Shown here in pieces: positions 8,307 through 15,126 of a stretch of 64,000 nt of DNA; the stretch's first letter is position 1, and the number at the start of each line of letters is the position of its first letter. This DNA is from Clostridiales bacterium. GTDB taxonomy: Bacteria > Bacillota > Clostridia > Christensenellales > Pumilibacteraceae. The notes under the pieces were generated by a model that did not search any database, was not told the DNA's origin, and worked only from the letters and a program-made list of their open reading frames with translations. The position numbers and the translations under genes are program-made. The stretch lies in the NCBI GenBank assembly GCA_022508505.1, contig JAFLVC010000004.1, positions 62,001-126,000 on the forward strand, read 5' to 3'.

Positions 8307-8576
8307 ATGTACGAAGAAGGAGAGTCGACCGAGTTCCGCTACGACACACAACTGCTTATCGAGGGCAAGGGCTTGGACGAGGATAAGATAAAGGAGCATT
8401 TCCTAACCGCTTTCGAAGGCGACTGCCTGCTCGCCGTCGGCGATGACGAGCTTATCAAGATACACTTCCACACCAACGAGCCGTGGAAGGTGCTCGAATA
8501 CTGCGCGAGCCTCGGCGAGATATATGATATCGTCGTAGAGGATATGGTCCGCCAATCGCAGGGCCTGCAAGGGTAA
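8307..8576 (+). CDS. Freestanding FakA/DAK-associated domain protein
   Basis: 89 residues. The pattern STEF...LL(I/V)EG...DKIKEHF...GDCLLAVGDDELIKIHFHT...GEIYDIVVEDM closely follows the middle/C-terminal region of FakA (YloV), the fatty-acid kinase subunit, where the equivalent reads roughly CTEF...GDSLVVVGDDDLVKVHVHT...G.I..I.IENM. In FakA this part follows the DAK2 ATP-binding domain and bridges to the FakB acyl-binding partner. Here it stands alone, with its own promoter, ribosome site and stop codon, and no kinase domain nearby. It may act in trans with a separate kinase or FakB-like protein. Not a truncation by frameshift as far as can be seen: upstream sequence is non-coding. Confidence 0.75.
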   Translation: MYEEGESTEFRYDTQLLIEGKGLDEDKIKEHFLTAFEGDCLLAVGDDELIKIHFHTNEPWKVLEYCASLGEIYDIVVEDMVRQSQGLQG

Positions 8577-8758
8577 GCGGCGCGAAGCGAGCTTCGCGCC
8601 TAAGATAAGAAATAAGAGATAAGAAAGAGGGACAGTCCCTCAGTCAGCCATTCGGCTGACAGGTCTTACACAGGGGAGTCGAATAAAGAGGAAGCGCGGA
8701 GCGAAATCGCGGCGTTCGCCGCGGCTATAACTTTTCGGCTAAAACTGCCTGTTATTGC
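8577..8758. repeat. Intergenic repeat block (type A hairpins)
   Basis: Holds an inverted GGCGCGAAGC/GCTTCGCGCC stretch (8579-8600), a run of AAGATAAGAAATAAGAGATAA type sequence, and a type A repeat (about 8627-8712): CCCTCAGTCAGCC-ATTC-GGCTGACAGG, ACACAGGGGAG, and a degraded GAAGCGCG hairpin. Related copies occur at 19757, 22010 and 24817. No gene seen. Confidence 0.75.
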
Positions 8759-8787
8759 TTGACAAAATAACGAGTATGGGATATAAT
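8759..8787 (+). promoter_or_regulatory. Strong promoter of the tRNA-Arg locus
   Basis: TTGACA (8759-8764), 17-base spacer, TATAAT (8782-8787). Transcription would start near 8794, just before the first tRNA-like fragment. Confidence 0.85.
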
Positions 8788-8800
8788 ACCTATGCTTTAA

Positions 8801-8827
8801 GCACTCATAGCGCAATTGTCAGCGTCT
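8801..8827 (+). pseudogene. 5' fragment of tRNA-Arg
   Basis: 27 bases identical to the 5' part of the copy at 9022 except one base, with the start GCACTCATAGCGCAATTG also shared by the intact tRNA at 8875. It stops in the anticodon stem and continues into unrelated sequence. Confidence 0.75.
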
Positions 8828-8874
8828 TGCGAGGCAAAAGCGAAACGACGTACATTTTACACAATAACATTCAA

Positions 8875-8951
8875 GCACTCATAGCGCAATTGGATAGAGC
8901 GTCTGGCTACGGACCAGAAGGTTGGGAGTTCGAGTCTCTTTGGGTGCACCA
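8875..8951 (+). tRNA. tRNA-Arg (anticodon ACG), CCA encoded
   Basis: Cloverleaf: acceptor GCACTCA/TGGGTGC, D-arm with TTGGATAGAGC, anticodon stem TCTGG/CCAGA around loop CTACGGA (anticodon ACG, read as ICG after deamination), T-loop TTCGAGT, then A and CCA. One G-A mismatch in the D-stem (GCGC against GAGC) is unusual. It is the only copy in the locus with a complete D-loop. Ends just before a terminator. Confidence 0.9.
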
Positions 8952-8958
8952 AGAGGAA

Positions 8959-8989
8959 AGGATATGCGATGAAGTATATCCTTTTTTTA
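8959..8989 (+). terminator. Terminator after tRNA-Arg(ACG)
   Basis: AGGATAT (8959-8965) pairs with ATATCCT (8976-8982), followed by TTTTTTT. Confidence 0.85.
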
Positions 8990-9021
8990 TTTGCTAAAGC
9001 TGTTTCAAAATAACTTCAATT

Positions 9022-9095
9022 GCGCTCATAGCGCAATTGTCAGCGTCTGGCTACGGACCAGAAGGTTGGGAGTTCGAGTCTCTTTGGGTGCACCA
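9022..9095 (+). pseudogene. tRNA-Arg(ACG) copy with shortened D-arm
   Basis: From the anticodon stem to CCA this copy is identical to the tRNA at 8875, but the D-region reads TTGTCAGCG instead of TTGGATAGAGCG, so G18-G19 and the D-stem are lost. The acceptor is GCGCTCA, still able to pair through G-U. No promoter is evident before it, yet it is followed by a good terminator. Probably a pseudo-tRNA; a D-armless functional tRNA would be exceptional in bacteria. Confidence 0.75.
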
Positions 9096-9100
9096 CAAAA

Positions 9101-9126
9101 AACACGCGGTAAGCGTGTTTTTTTTG
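9101..9126 (+). terminator. Terminator after the second tRNA-Arg copy
   Basis: AACACGC (9101-9107), loop, GCGTGTT (9112-9118) and a run of eight T. Confidence 0.85.
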
Positions 9127-9153
9127 TTATGGAAATCATGTTCGATATGTCGG

Positions 9154-9753
9154 TTATTTGTTATCGGTTTTGTCGTTCGACGGCGCGACCGGCTGAATCG
9201 GGATCTTTTTTGCGGCGTATGACACGGCGGTAACGATGTTATACACGACGGCAACGACAGAGGCGACGAGCAGCGGGACAAATGTGGAAAGTGCGGCGCC
9301 TTGATATTCTTGATAATACGTATAATCGTAATAATCCTTATATTCTTTGTTGGGTAGTTTGTCTATAAAGCCAAATGCTTGACTTATTGCGATTATGCTC
9401 ATTATCATAACAACTATCATGCAGCCGACGCATACCACCGAAACGATGACACCGCTCCATTTTGCCGACTCTCTGTCGTCATCGAAATAAGGTATTAAGT
9501 GCAGGGCGTGTATCAAAAACAATGCCAATGCGATAAATGCTTCTACCAATAGGATTATTGTGTTTGTCGAAAACTTGTCGGTTAATTTCTTCTCTACAAA
9601 CACGTGTCCGTCCGGTCGAAGGACGTCGGCATCTAACATTTGTTTGAAGCTGAAAAAGCCTATCAAGCCCATAAAAGCGGAAACCAAGCAAACCGCTATT
9701 ATCACTATCGCGGCGGTTTTGATTGCCACATTGGATTTTTTGTCGTTTTCCAT
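9154..9753 (-). CDS. Polytopic membrane protein, unrecognised
   Basis: 199 residues with about four membrane helices: roughly 11-33 (TAAIVIIAVCLVSAFMGLIGF), 56-78, 95-122 and 150-175, with a Tyr/Asp-rich outside loop (YKDYYDYTYYQEYQ) between the third and fourth. C-terminal tail is short and charged. No family recognised; the layout resembles small DUF4064- or DUF5362-like four-TM proteins of Firmicutes, but that is only a topological likeness. GGGAG ribosome site before the ATG. Convergent with the tRNA locus terminator. Confidence 0.65.
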   Translation of the reverse strand: MENDKKSNVAIKTAAIVIIAVCLVSAFMGLIGFFSFKQMLDADVLRPDGHVFVEKKLTDKFSTNTIILLVEAFIALALFLIHALHLIPYFDDDRESAKWSGVIVSVVCVGCMIVVMIMSIIAISQAFGFIDKLPNKEYKDYYDYTYYQEYQGAALSTFVPLLVASVVAVVYNIVTAVSYAAKKIPIQPVAPSNDKTDNK

Positions 9754-9862
9754 AATAATCGCTCCCTCAATGTATTAACTGTATAATACAACAATCGAAT
9801 AGTAAATGCAATACCTTCGGTCGCCGTCGCGCCGTATTTAATGATATTTTAATGAGCAGTTT

Positions 9863-10312
9863 TCACGGTTTTTGAAGCTTGTCTATTATCGCGGTCTTGA
9901 CTTCTTCGGTGATGCCGCGGGCGAGGTCGGTAAGCACGAAGCGATCGGCGGGGAACAGCTCGCCCGAAAAGTCCTCGTCGTCGACGGCGACGTAACAGTC
10001 TATTTCGGGGTGGCGGGCGAGATAATCTTTTATCTCCTCGTCACGGCTTTGCAAAAGTCGGGTTTTGCCGTGAAAGTCGGCTATCGTGATGCCGAATGGC
10101 TCGAGCTGCTCCAACATTTTAAGCACGTCTTTTTTGTACAGCCGCCAAAAGCTGGACAGCACGAGCTTGCAGTCCGTCGCGTCGACGATCTCTTTCAGCC
10201 GCCTGCAGCAGCCCTCGTCGAAAACGTCGTCACCCGTGCCTTCGCCCCAATTGACGACGCCCTCCTCGTGCAGGCACACGACGCCGTCGATATCCAAAAA
10301 CAATACTTTCAT
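9863..10312 (-). CDS. HAD-fold hydrolase-like protein
   Basis: 149 residues. The N-terminus FLDIDGVVCL supplies the HAD nucleophile motif D-x-D (Asp7, Asp9), LVLSSFWR fits motif II, and AVDDEDF near residue 110 fits the acidic motif IV. There is no cap domain. HAD proteins of this compact type are phosphatases or polynucleotide 3'-phosphatase-like enzymes; the substrate is not known. It starts 10 bases after the ThuA-like lipoprotein gene ends, so the two are probably one transcript, although one product is cytoplasmic and the other extracytoplasmic. Confidence 0.75.
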   Translation of the reverse strand: MKVLFLDIDGVVCLHEEGVVNWGEGTGDDVFDEGCCRRLKEIVDATDCKLVLSSFWRLYKKDVLKMLEQLEPFGITIADFHGKTRLLQSRDEEIKDYLARHPEIDCYVAVDDEDFSGELFPADRFVLTDLARGITEEVKTAIIDKLQKP

Positions 10313-10322
10313 AGCTCGACTT

Positions 10323-11372
10323 TTATTTCGTTAAGAACGCTCCCGAGCAGGGGGAGAGCCGTTGCTTCACGCTTCTCAGCGCGAGTCCGTACATGGCGTC
10401 GAGCATGAATGTATTCTGCGCATCCGAGCTGAACGTCGAGGACGATTTCCCTTCCTTGCCGTCGTTGTACGACTGAAGGTTGTGCCCCCAATTCATGTAC
10501 ACCATATTGTAATTGTCGTTTGCCCAGGCGATGGGGTAGTGGCCGTCGTACCATATCTCGTGCTGCTTGTTCTTGTCGGGCTGGTCGCCGGCGGGGTTTT
10601 CCTTGGTGGGGTTGAGGGTGAGGAGCACCGTTATATCCTCGTTTTCAAATAGGTCGTACTCCCAGCCGTACCACTCGCACGGCGCGGAAATGAAAAACTC
10701 GTCGTCGAGATGTTTTGTCGCGGGGTGATCGTACGTTTCAACGTAAAGCGGTTCGGAGGTGGGGTTCCAGGTGTTTTTGGCGTAGTCGCCGCAAGCGAGA
10801 AAGTCGTCCTGATACCAGTCCCAATACCCGCCGAGCTCGCGCATGGAAAACGCCGCCGAATGAAAGCCCATCCAGGCGCCGCCCGCTTCCATGTACCGCG
10901 TAAAAGCGTCCTGCTGCGACTCCGTCCACGGTCTGTCGTTTAGGAATATAACCAGGTCGACGCTCGACAGTTCATCGTCGTTGAGGTGGCTGTAATCAGT
11001 CCCGACGTACTCGTAGCTAAAGCCCAATTGCTCGCCGCGAGCGGGGAACCAAACATTAGCTTCCCGCGCAAAGTCGGAGTGTGCGGTGTCGCCGCCCGTG
11101 TCAAACCCGAACGCGAGCACCTTGAATCCGTACGCGCACTCTGCGCACGTGCCTTGCGTGTGCTTGCCGCTCGACTTCTTCCCGCAGTCGCGGCAGGTGT
11201 GTAAGTGTTCGGTCGCGCTCCGTTGCCATTCGCCCCAATCGTGAACGCCGTTATTATACGGGCAGGCGTCGCCGTCTTTGTCGCTTCCGCACGCCGCCAT
11301 CGACAGGGCGAATACGGACAGCATGACGGCGGATAAAACAGCCGTAACCAATAATTTAAACGGTTTTCTCAT
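10323..11372 (-). CDS. ThuA-like domain lipoprotein
   Basis: 349 residues. A lipoprotein signal peptide ends in SMAAC (lipid Cys at about residue 28). Residues 40-80 hold a cysteine/histidine-rich module (HTCRDCGKK...GTCAECAYGF) often found repeated in surface proteins of Clostridia. From about residue 83 a ThuA-like fold follows (VLAFGFDTGGDTAHS...DLVIFLNDRPWTESQQDAFTRYMEAGGAWMGFH), related to class I glutamine amidotransferases and linked in other bacteria to trehalose or sugar use. Probably a surface protein acting on, or sensing, carbohydrates. Lies 17 bases after the toxin gene and 10 bases before the HAD gene. Confidence 0.78.
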   Translation of the reverse strand: MRKPFKLLVTAVLSAVMLSVFALSMAACGSDKDGDACPYNNGVHDWGEWQRSATEHLHTCRDCGKKSSGKHTQGTCAECAYGFKVLAFGFDTGGDTAHSDFAREANVWFPARGEQLGFSYEYVGTDYSHLNDDELSSVDLVIFLNDRPWTESQQDAFTRYMEAGGAWMGFHSAAFSMRELGGYWDWYQDDFLACGDYAKNTWNPTSEPLYVETYDHPATKHLDDEFFISAPCEWYGWEYDLFENEDITVLLTLNPTKENPAGDQPDKNKQHEIWYDGHYPIAWANDNYNMVYMNWGHNLQSYNDGKEGKSSSTFSSDAQNTFMLDAMYGLALRSVKQRLSPCSGAFLTK

Positions 11373-11389
11373 AGCTTCTTATATATATT

Positions 11390-11668
11390 TTAATAGAATA
11401 AATCGGAGTGAGTGCCGGTTCGGTTTAAGTAAAGAATAAGCGTGTTGTCGCTGTATTTGTAAATAAGTATCCAGTCCGGCTCGATATGGCAGTCGCGAAA
11501 TCCTGCGTATTTTCCCTTTAGCTCGTGGTCTTTATATTCTTTCGGCAGGGCCTGTCCGTCTGCGAGAATTTTTACTGCGGTTTTTAGCTTTTCGATATCG
11601 TAGCCGCGCTTTACCGCTGTCTTGAGGTCCTTTTTAAACTGCGACGTGTTCTTGATGATATACTTCAT
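11390..11668 (-). CDS. yafQ: YafQ-family mRNA interferase toxin
   Basis: 92 residues of the RelE/ParE superfamily. The residues used by E. coli YafQ for ribosome-dependent mRNA cleavage are in place: His48 (KDHELKG), His61 and Asp65-Trp66 (CHIEPDWILIYK), Arg83 and His87 (NRTGTHSDLF) and Phe91. The toxin blocks translation by cutting mRNA in the ribosomal A site when its antitoxin is degraded. Its ATG overlaps the antitoxin stop region by four bases, the usual coupled arrangement. All expected catalytic residues are kept, so the toxin should be active. Confidence 0.92.
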   Translation of the reverse strand: MKYIIKNTSQFKKDLKTAVKRGYDIEKLKTAVKILADGQALPKEYKDHELKGKYAGFRDCHIEPDWILIYKYSDNTLILYLNRTGTHSDLFY

Positions 11669-11928
11669 TGCAGGAGTTCCTCAAACAGCTCGTCGACGTT
11701 TGTATACCCCTTGTATTTTTCCGGATTCTTCTCCATGTCATCAACCTCTTTCATCGCGGCGAGCGTTGCCGCATTCGGCCTTTCGACGGCAAAGGGAATG
11801 CCGTTACTGTTTATTGCCTGTCGCAAAAACATATTGATTGCCGTGCTTGTGTCCAAGCCCAAATCGGCGAACAGCTCGGCCGCTTCTTTTTTGAGCTTAT
11901 CGTCTACTCTGACATTGATTATAGCCAT
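11665..11928 (-). CDS. dinJ: DinJ/RelB-family antitoxin
   Basis: 87 residues. Begins with a ribbon-helix-helix DNA-binding segment (MAIINVRVDDKLKKEAAELFADLGLDTSTAINMFLRQ is the region, residues 1-37), then an extended acidic C-terminal half (YKGYTNVDELFEELL) that would wrap the toxin. GGAGG is eight bases before the ATG at 11928; a longer frame from 11961 would start inside the promoter. It is the first gene of the pair and, by family precedent, represses the operon alone or with YafQ at the palindrome overlapping the -10. Confidence 0.92.
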   Translation of the reverse strand: MAIINVRVDDKLKKEAAELFADLGLDTSTAINMFLRQAINSNGIPFAVERPNAATLAAMKEVDDMEKNPEKYKGYTNVDELFEELLQ

Positions 11929-11947
11929 GTTGTAACCTCCGCGTATA

Positions 11948-11990
11948 TATATTGTATGCACAATATAACACGTTGTAATGCGTTTGTCAA
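11948..11990 (-). promoter_or_regulatory. Promoter and palindromic operator of the toxin-antitoxin pair
   Basis: Minus strand TTGACA (11990-11985), 17-base spacer, TATATT (11967-11962). The -10 is part of a perfect inverted repeat, TATATTGT (11948-11955), four bases, ACAATATA (11960-11967), a good candidate operator for the ribbon-helix-helix antitoxin. Confidence 0.8.
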
Positions 11991-12014
11991 GCCTCTTTTT
12001 GAATTATCGTAATT

Positions 12015-12050
12015 AAAACGGCGGCTGCAATTTGCACGGCCGCCGTTTTT
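12015..12050. terminator. Terminator after rubredoxin
   Basis: AAAACGGCGG (12015-12024) pairs with CCGCCGTTTT (12040-12049). Ends the minus-strand rubredoxin transcript right after its stop codon. Confidence 0.85.
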
Positions 12051-12054
12051 GTGC

Positions 12055-12210
12055 TTATTGAGCGGAGAAGGAATCCTTGCCGACGCCGCAAAGCGGGCAG
12101 GAAAAGTCGTCGGGAAGGTCTTCGAACTTCGTGCCGGGCGCGATGCCGTGCTCGGGATCGCCGACAGCCTCGTCGTACTCGTAACCGCAAATATCGCAGA
12201 CGTACTTCAT
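12055..12210 (-). CDS. Rubredoxin
   Basis: 51 residues with the two CxxC knuckles that bind one iron: Cys5-x2-Cys8 (VCDICGY) and Cys38-x2-Cys41 (SCPLCGVGK), and the aromatic core of rubredoxins (Tyr10, Tyr12, Phe29, Phe36). A small electron carrier, typical of anaerobes, used in oxygen or peroxide detoxification with partners such as rubrerythrin or flavodiiron proteins; none is in this window. AGGAGG-type site (AAGGAGGCTAAC) and a promoter (12239-12267) lie upstream; single gene. Confidence 0.96.
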   Translation of the reverse strand: MKYVCDICGYEYDEAVGDPEHGIAPGTKFEDLPDDFSCPLCGVGKDSFSAQ

Positions 12211-12238
12211 GTTAGCCTCCTTTGTATTTTCTACACCA

Positions 12239-12267
12239 TATATACCACATATTTGTCGTGCCGTCAA
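12239..12267 (-). promoter_or_regulatory. Promoter of the rubredoxin gene
   Basis: Minus strand TTGACG (12267-12262), 17-base spacer, TATATA (12244-12239). Confidence 0.65.
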
Positions 12268-12315
12268 GCGTGTCGAAAAATATCGAAAAAAATTGAAATA
12301 TTTTGCCGAAAACGC

Positions 12316-12372
12316 TTGACAACTCAACGGCGGGGGCATATAATGACATTGAACAGTTGAATAATTGTTCAA
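12316..12372 (+). promoter_or_regulatory. Promoter and ArsR-type operator of the metal efflux operon
   Basis: TTGACA (12316-12321), 17-base spacer, TATAAT (12339-12344). An inverted repeat TTGAACA (12349-12355) and TGTTCAA (12366-12372) lies across the start site, resembling known SmtB/CzrA/CadC operators, and should be the binding site of the regulator encoded at 12398. Confidence 0.8.
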
Positions 12373-12397
12373 GTGTTGTAACAAGGAGGGCGCGAAA

Positions 12398-12790
12398 GTG
12401 GCTAAAGAAATCGAGAGAAAAGAACGCGATAGGGCGGAAGAGCTCGACGAAGAGCTTTGCGAGGACTTCCACGCGGCGACGGTGGAGCGCGTAAAGGCGG
12501 CTATGCCCGACGAGGAGCTTTTGACCGACATGGCGGAGCTTTTCAAGGTTTTCGGCGATTCGACGCGCACCAAGATTCTCGCCGCGCTCGACGAGTCGGA
12601 GATGTGCGTGTGCTGCATTTCCGCAATCCTCAACATGAGCGTGTCGGCGGTTTCGCACCAGCTGCGCATTCTTCGCCATTCCAAGCTCGTCAAGACGCGG
12701 CGCGTGGGCAAGGAAATCTACTATTCGCTCGACGACGTTCACGTCGGGGAAATCTTCGAAAAGGCGCTCGAGCACGTAAAAGAACGCTGA
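12398..12790 (+). CDS. CadC/CzrA-type Zn/Cd-responsive ArsR repressor
   Basis: 130 residues, GTG start with AAGGAGG nine bases upstream; an ATG at 12365 would fall inside the operator. Winged-helix core [20 protein letters not shown]. Both metal sites of the family are visible: the alpha3 motif EMCVCC (Cys70, Cys72), with Cys21 and His25 near the N-terminus as possible extra ligands, and the alpha5 motif Asp113-x-His115...His126-x2-Glu129. The first binds soft ions such as Cd or Pb in CadC; the second senses Zn in CzrA and SmtB. Heads an operon with an HMA protein and a CadA ATPase, which it presumably represses until metal binds. Confidence 0.92.
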   Translation: MAKEIERKERDRAEELDEELCEDFHAATVERVKAAMPDEELLTDMAELFKVFGDSTRTKILAALDESEMCVCCISAILNMSVSAVSHQLRILRHSKLVKTRRVGKEIYYSLDDVHVGEIFEKALEHVKER

Positions 12791-12832
12791 CTGCGATAAG
12801 CGGCGCGAATTCAACTTTAAAGGAGATCTATC

Positions 12833-13054
12833 ATGGTTAAGACATACAAACTGCAAAACTTGGGCTGCGCCAACTGCGCGGCGAAAATGGAAAAGTCCAT
12901 CAATAAGCTCGACGGCGTAAACAGCGCGACGATGAACTTTTTTATGCAAAAGCTGACGGTGGACGTCGAGGACGGTAAGCTCGACGAAATCATGCTCGAA
13001 GTGAAAAAGATTTGCAAAAAGGTCGAGCCCGATATGAAGATAATGGGCTTGTAA
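12833..13054 (+). CDS. Heavy-metal-associated (HMA) domain protein
   Basis: 73 residues forming one ferredoxin-like HMA domain with the metal-binding loop GCANCAAKME (Cys12, Cys15). It begins MVKTYKLQNLGCANC, which is exactly how the N-terminal domain of CadA/ZntA pumps starts. The following ATPase lacks such a domain, so the metal-binding domain is encoded as a separate peptide that would deliver or sense Zn/Cd in trans. Strong ribosome site (AAAGGAG); 11 bases before the ATPase start. Confidence 0.9.
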   Translation: MVKTYKLQNLGCANCAAKMEKSINKLDGVNSATMNFFMQKLTVDVEDGKLDEIMLEVKKICKKVEPDMKIMGL

Positions 13055-13065
13055 ATACATACATA

Positions 13066-14988
13066 ATGAAAGCAAGGCTTATCCGCATTATAATATGTCT
13101 CGTCGCTTTCGCCGCGGCGTTTTCGTGCTATCTTGCATTGGAGGCGCGCATGCCGTGGTGGGGGTGGCTTATCGTGTTCTCGGCGATATATCTCGGCGCG
13201 GGCTACGACGTGCTGTTTCGCGCCGGTCGCAACATCATTCACGGCAAGGTTTTCGACGAGAACTTTTTGATGGTGGTCGCAACCGTCGGCGCGTTCTGTA
13301 TTCTCGAATTCGCCGAGGCCGTCGCCGTCATGCTGTTCTACCAGGTGGGCGAGTACTTTCAGGACTACGCGGTCGGCAAGTCTCGAAAGTCAATCGCCGC
13401 GCTCATGGACATCTGCCCCGAAACGGCGTGCGTAATCGGCGAGGACGGCGAGGAGCGTATCGTCGATCCGAGCGAGGTGGAAGTGGGTTCAGTCGTGGTC
13501 GTCCGCGCGGGCGAGCGCGTCCCGATCGACGGCGTCGTGACGGACGGGAGCGGTTATCTCGACTGCTCGGCGCTCACCGGCGAGAGTGAGCCGATCGCCG
13601 TCGGCGTGGGCGAGACCGCGCTGTCGGGCGCGATAAGCACGTCCGGCGTTCTCAAGATAAAGACCGAAAAGCCGTACGCCGACAGCACGGTTTCTAAGAT
13701 TCTCGACCTCGTCGAAAACGCGGCGGCAAAAAAGGCAAAGGCGGAAAACTTTATTACGAGGTTTGCCGCGATATATACTCCTGCGGTCGTGTTTTGCGCA
13801 GTTATACTTGCGGTGCTGCCGCCGCTCATCATAGCGTATAGTTCTTCGGCCGTGTGGACGGACTGGATAACCCGCGCGCTGACATTCCTCGTAGTGTCCT
13901 GCCCGTGCGCGCTCGTGATCTCGGTGCCAATGTCGTTCTTCGGCGGCATAGGCGCGGCGAGCAGGCGCGGAATACTTGTCAAGGGCGGCAACTACCTCGA
14001 GCTTCTTGCCAAGGTGGATACGCTCGCTTTCGACAAGACGGGGACTATCACGAAGGGCGCGTTCGAGGTGATAAACGTAAGCGGCGAGCGCGAAAAGGTG
14101 CTATACTCTGCGGCGTGCGCCGAGCGGTTTTCGACGCACCCCGTCGCACGCTCGATTGTAACCGCCGCAGAAAAAGAAGGGCTCGATATAGGCGTGGCGA
14201 ACGAGGGCATAGCTGTAACCGAACTGCCCGGACGCGGCATAGAGGTACACGAGAACGGCTGTAAAACGCTGTGCGGCAATGCGAAGCTTTTTACCGAGCG
14301 CGGAATCGAGTTTGAAAATGCTCCCTCTCGCGGCACCGTCGTGTACGTCGCGGTTGACGAAAAGTATATAGGCTCTGTCGAAATCGCGGACGGCATTAAG
14401 GACGATTCGAAATCCGCCGTCGCAGAGCTCAAGTCGCTCGGGCTTCGTACCGTCATGCTGACGGGCGACAGGAAGGAGGCGGCCGCCGCCGTAGCCGCCG
14501 AGGTGGGCGTCGACGAGTACAGGGCGGAGCTGCTTCCCGACATGAAGGTAGCCGAGGTGGAAAAGCTTATCGACGGCGACGCACAGGGCGAGGGCCGAAA
14601 AAACACGGTGGCGTTTGTCGGCGACGGCATAAACGACGCGCCCGTGCTGTCGCGTGCCGACGTCGGGATTGCAATGGGCGCGCTCGGCAGCGACGCGGCT
14701 ATCGAGGCGGCGGACGTAGTGCTGATGAACGACAGCCTGTCGCAGATAGTTTCGGCGCGGCGCATAGCGAAAAAGACGTCGCGCATAGTAAAAGAGAACA
14801 TCATCTTCGCGCTCGGCGTAAAGCTTATCGTGCTCATACTCGCGGCGTTTGCCATAGCCAACATGTGGCTTGCGGTGTTTGCCGACGTCGGAGTCGCGAT
14901 ACTCGCCATACTCAACGCAATGCGGTGCTTGAATATGCGTGAAACTAAAGTTGCGGCAAGCGCTTCGGAGCCGCCGCCCAAGGAGTAA
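13066..14988 (+). CDS. cadA: P1B-type Zn/Cd/Pb-exporting ATPase
   Basis: 640 residues. Order of motifs: several N-terminal membrane helices, TGES phosphatase loop (LTGESEP), the transport motif Cys279-Pro-Cys281 in VVSCPCALVIS, phosphorylation site DKTGT (Asp323), HP motif (STHPVARS), and hinge GDGINDAP. The last helices read LGVKLIVLI and WLAVFADVGVAILAILNAMR, the Lys and Asp signature of the Zn/Cd/Pb subgroup (P1B-2). It pumps divalent soft metals out of the cell. There is no N-terminal HMA domain; that is the preceding gene. Start at 13066 because a longer frame would overlap the HMA gene; the ribosome site is weak, suggesting translational coupling. Confidence 0.95.
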   Translation: MKARLIRIIICLVAFAAAFSCYLALEARMPWWGWLIVFSAIYLGAGYDVLFRAGRNIIHGKVFDENFLMVVATVGAFCILEFAEAVAVMLFYQVGEYFQDYAVGKSRKSIAALMDICPETACVIGEDGEERIVDPSEVEVGSVVVVRAGERVPIDGVVTDGSGYLDCSALTGESEPIAVGVGETALSGAISTSGVLKIKTEKPYADSTVSKILDLVENAAAKKAKAENFITRFAAIYTPAVVFCAVILAVLPPLIIAYSSSAVWTDWITRALTFLVVSCPCALVISVPMSFFGGIGAASRRGILVKGGNYLELLAKVDTLAFDKTGTITKGAFEVINVSGEREKVLYSAACAERFSTHPVARSIVTAAEKEGLDIGVANEGIAVTELPGRGIEVHENGCKTLCGNAKLFTERGIEFENAPSRGTVVYVAVDEKYIGSVEIADGIKDDSKSAVAELKSLGLRTVMLTGDRKEAAAAVAAEVGVDEYRAELLPDMKVAEVEKLIDGDAQGEGRKNTVAFVGDGINDAPVLSRADVGIAMGALGSDAAIEAADVVLMNDSLSQIVSARRIAKKTSRIVKENIIFALGVKLIVLILAAFAIANMWLAVFADVGVAILAILNAMRCLNMRETKVAASASEPPPKE

Positions 14989-15024
14989 AAAGAAGTCCGA
15001 ATGGGCGAAAAACGGCTGTAAAAT

Positions 15025-15058
15025 AGGGCAAAAAGGGGGTTTTTAGCCCTCTTTTTTT
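15025..15058 (+). terminator. Terminator of the metal efflux operon
   Basis: AGGGCAAAAA (15025-15034), loop GGGGG, TTTTTAGCCCT (15040-15050), then CTTTTTTT. Confidence 0.88.
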
Positions 15059-15067
15059 ATTAAACAC

Positions 15068-15096
15068 TTGATTTTGACAGTGTTGTGTTGTATAAT
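15068..15096 (+). promoter_or_regulatory. Promoter of the gene at 15127
   Basis: TTGATT (15068-15073), 17-base spacer, TATAAT (15091-15096). Confidence 0.65.
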
Positions 15097-15126
15097 TTTA
15101 TGTAAACAACATACCGAGAGGGAGTT

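Noticed and set aside
8755..9281. Short open frames across the tRNA-Arg locus
   Set aside because: They run through tRNA sequence and terminators and have no ribosome sites.
13992..14981. 329-codon minus-strand frame opposite cadA
   Set aside because: Ser/Thr/Ala-rich shadow of the ATPase; no independent signals.
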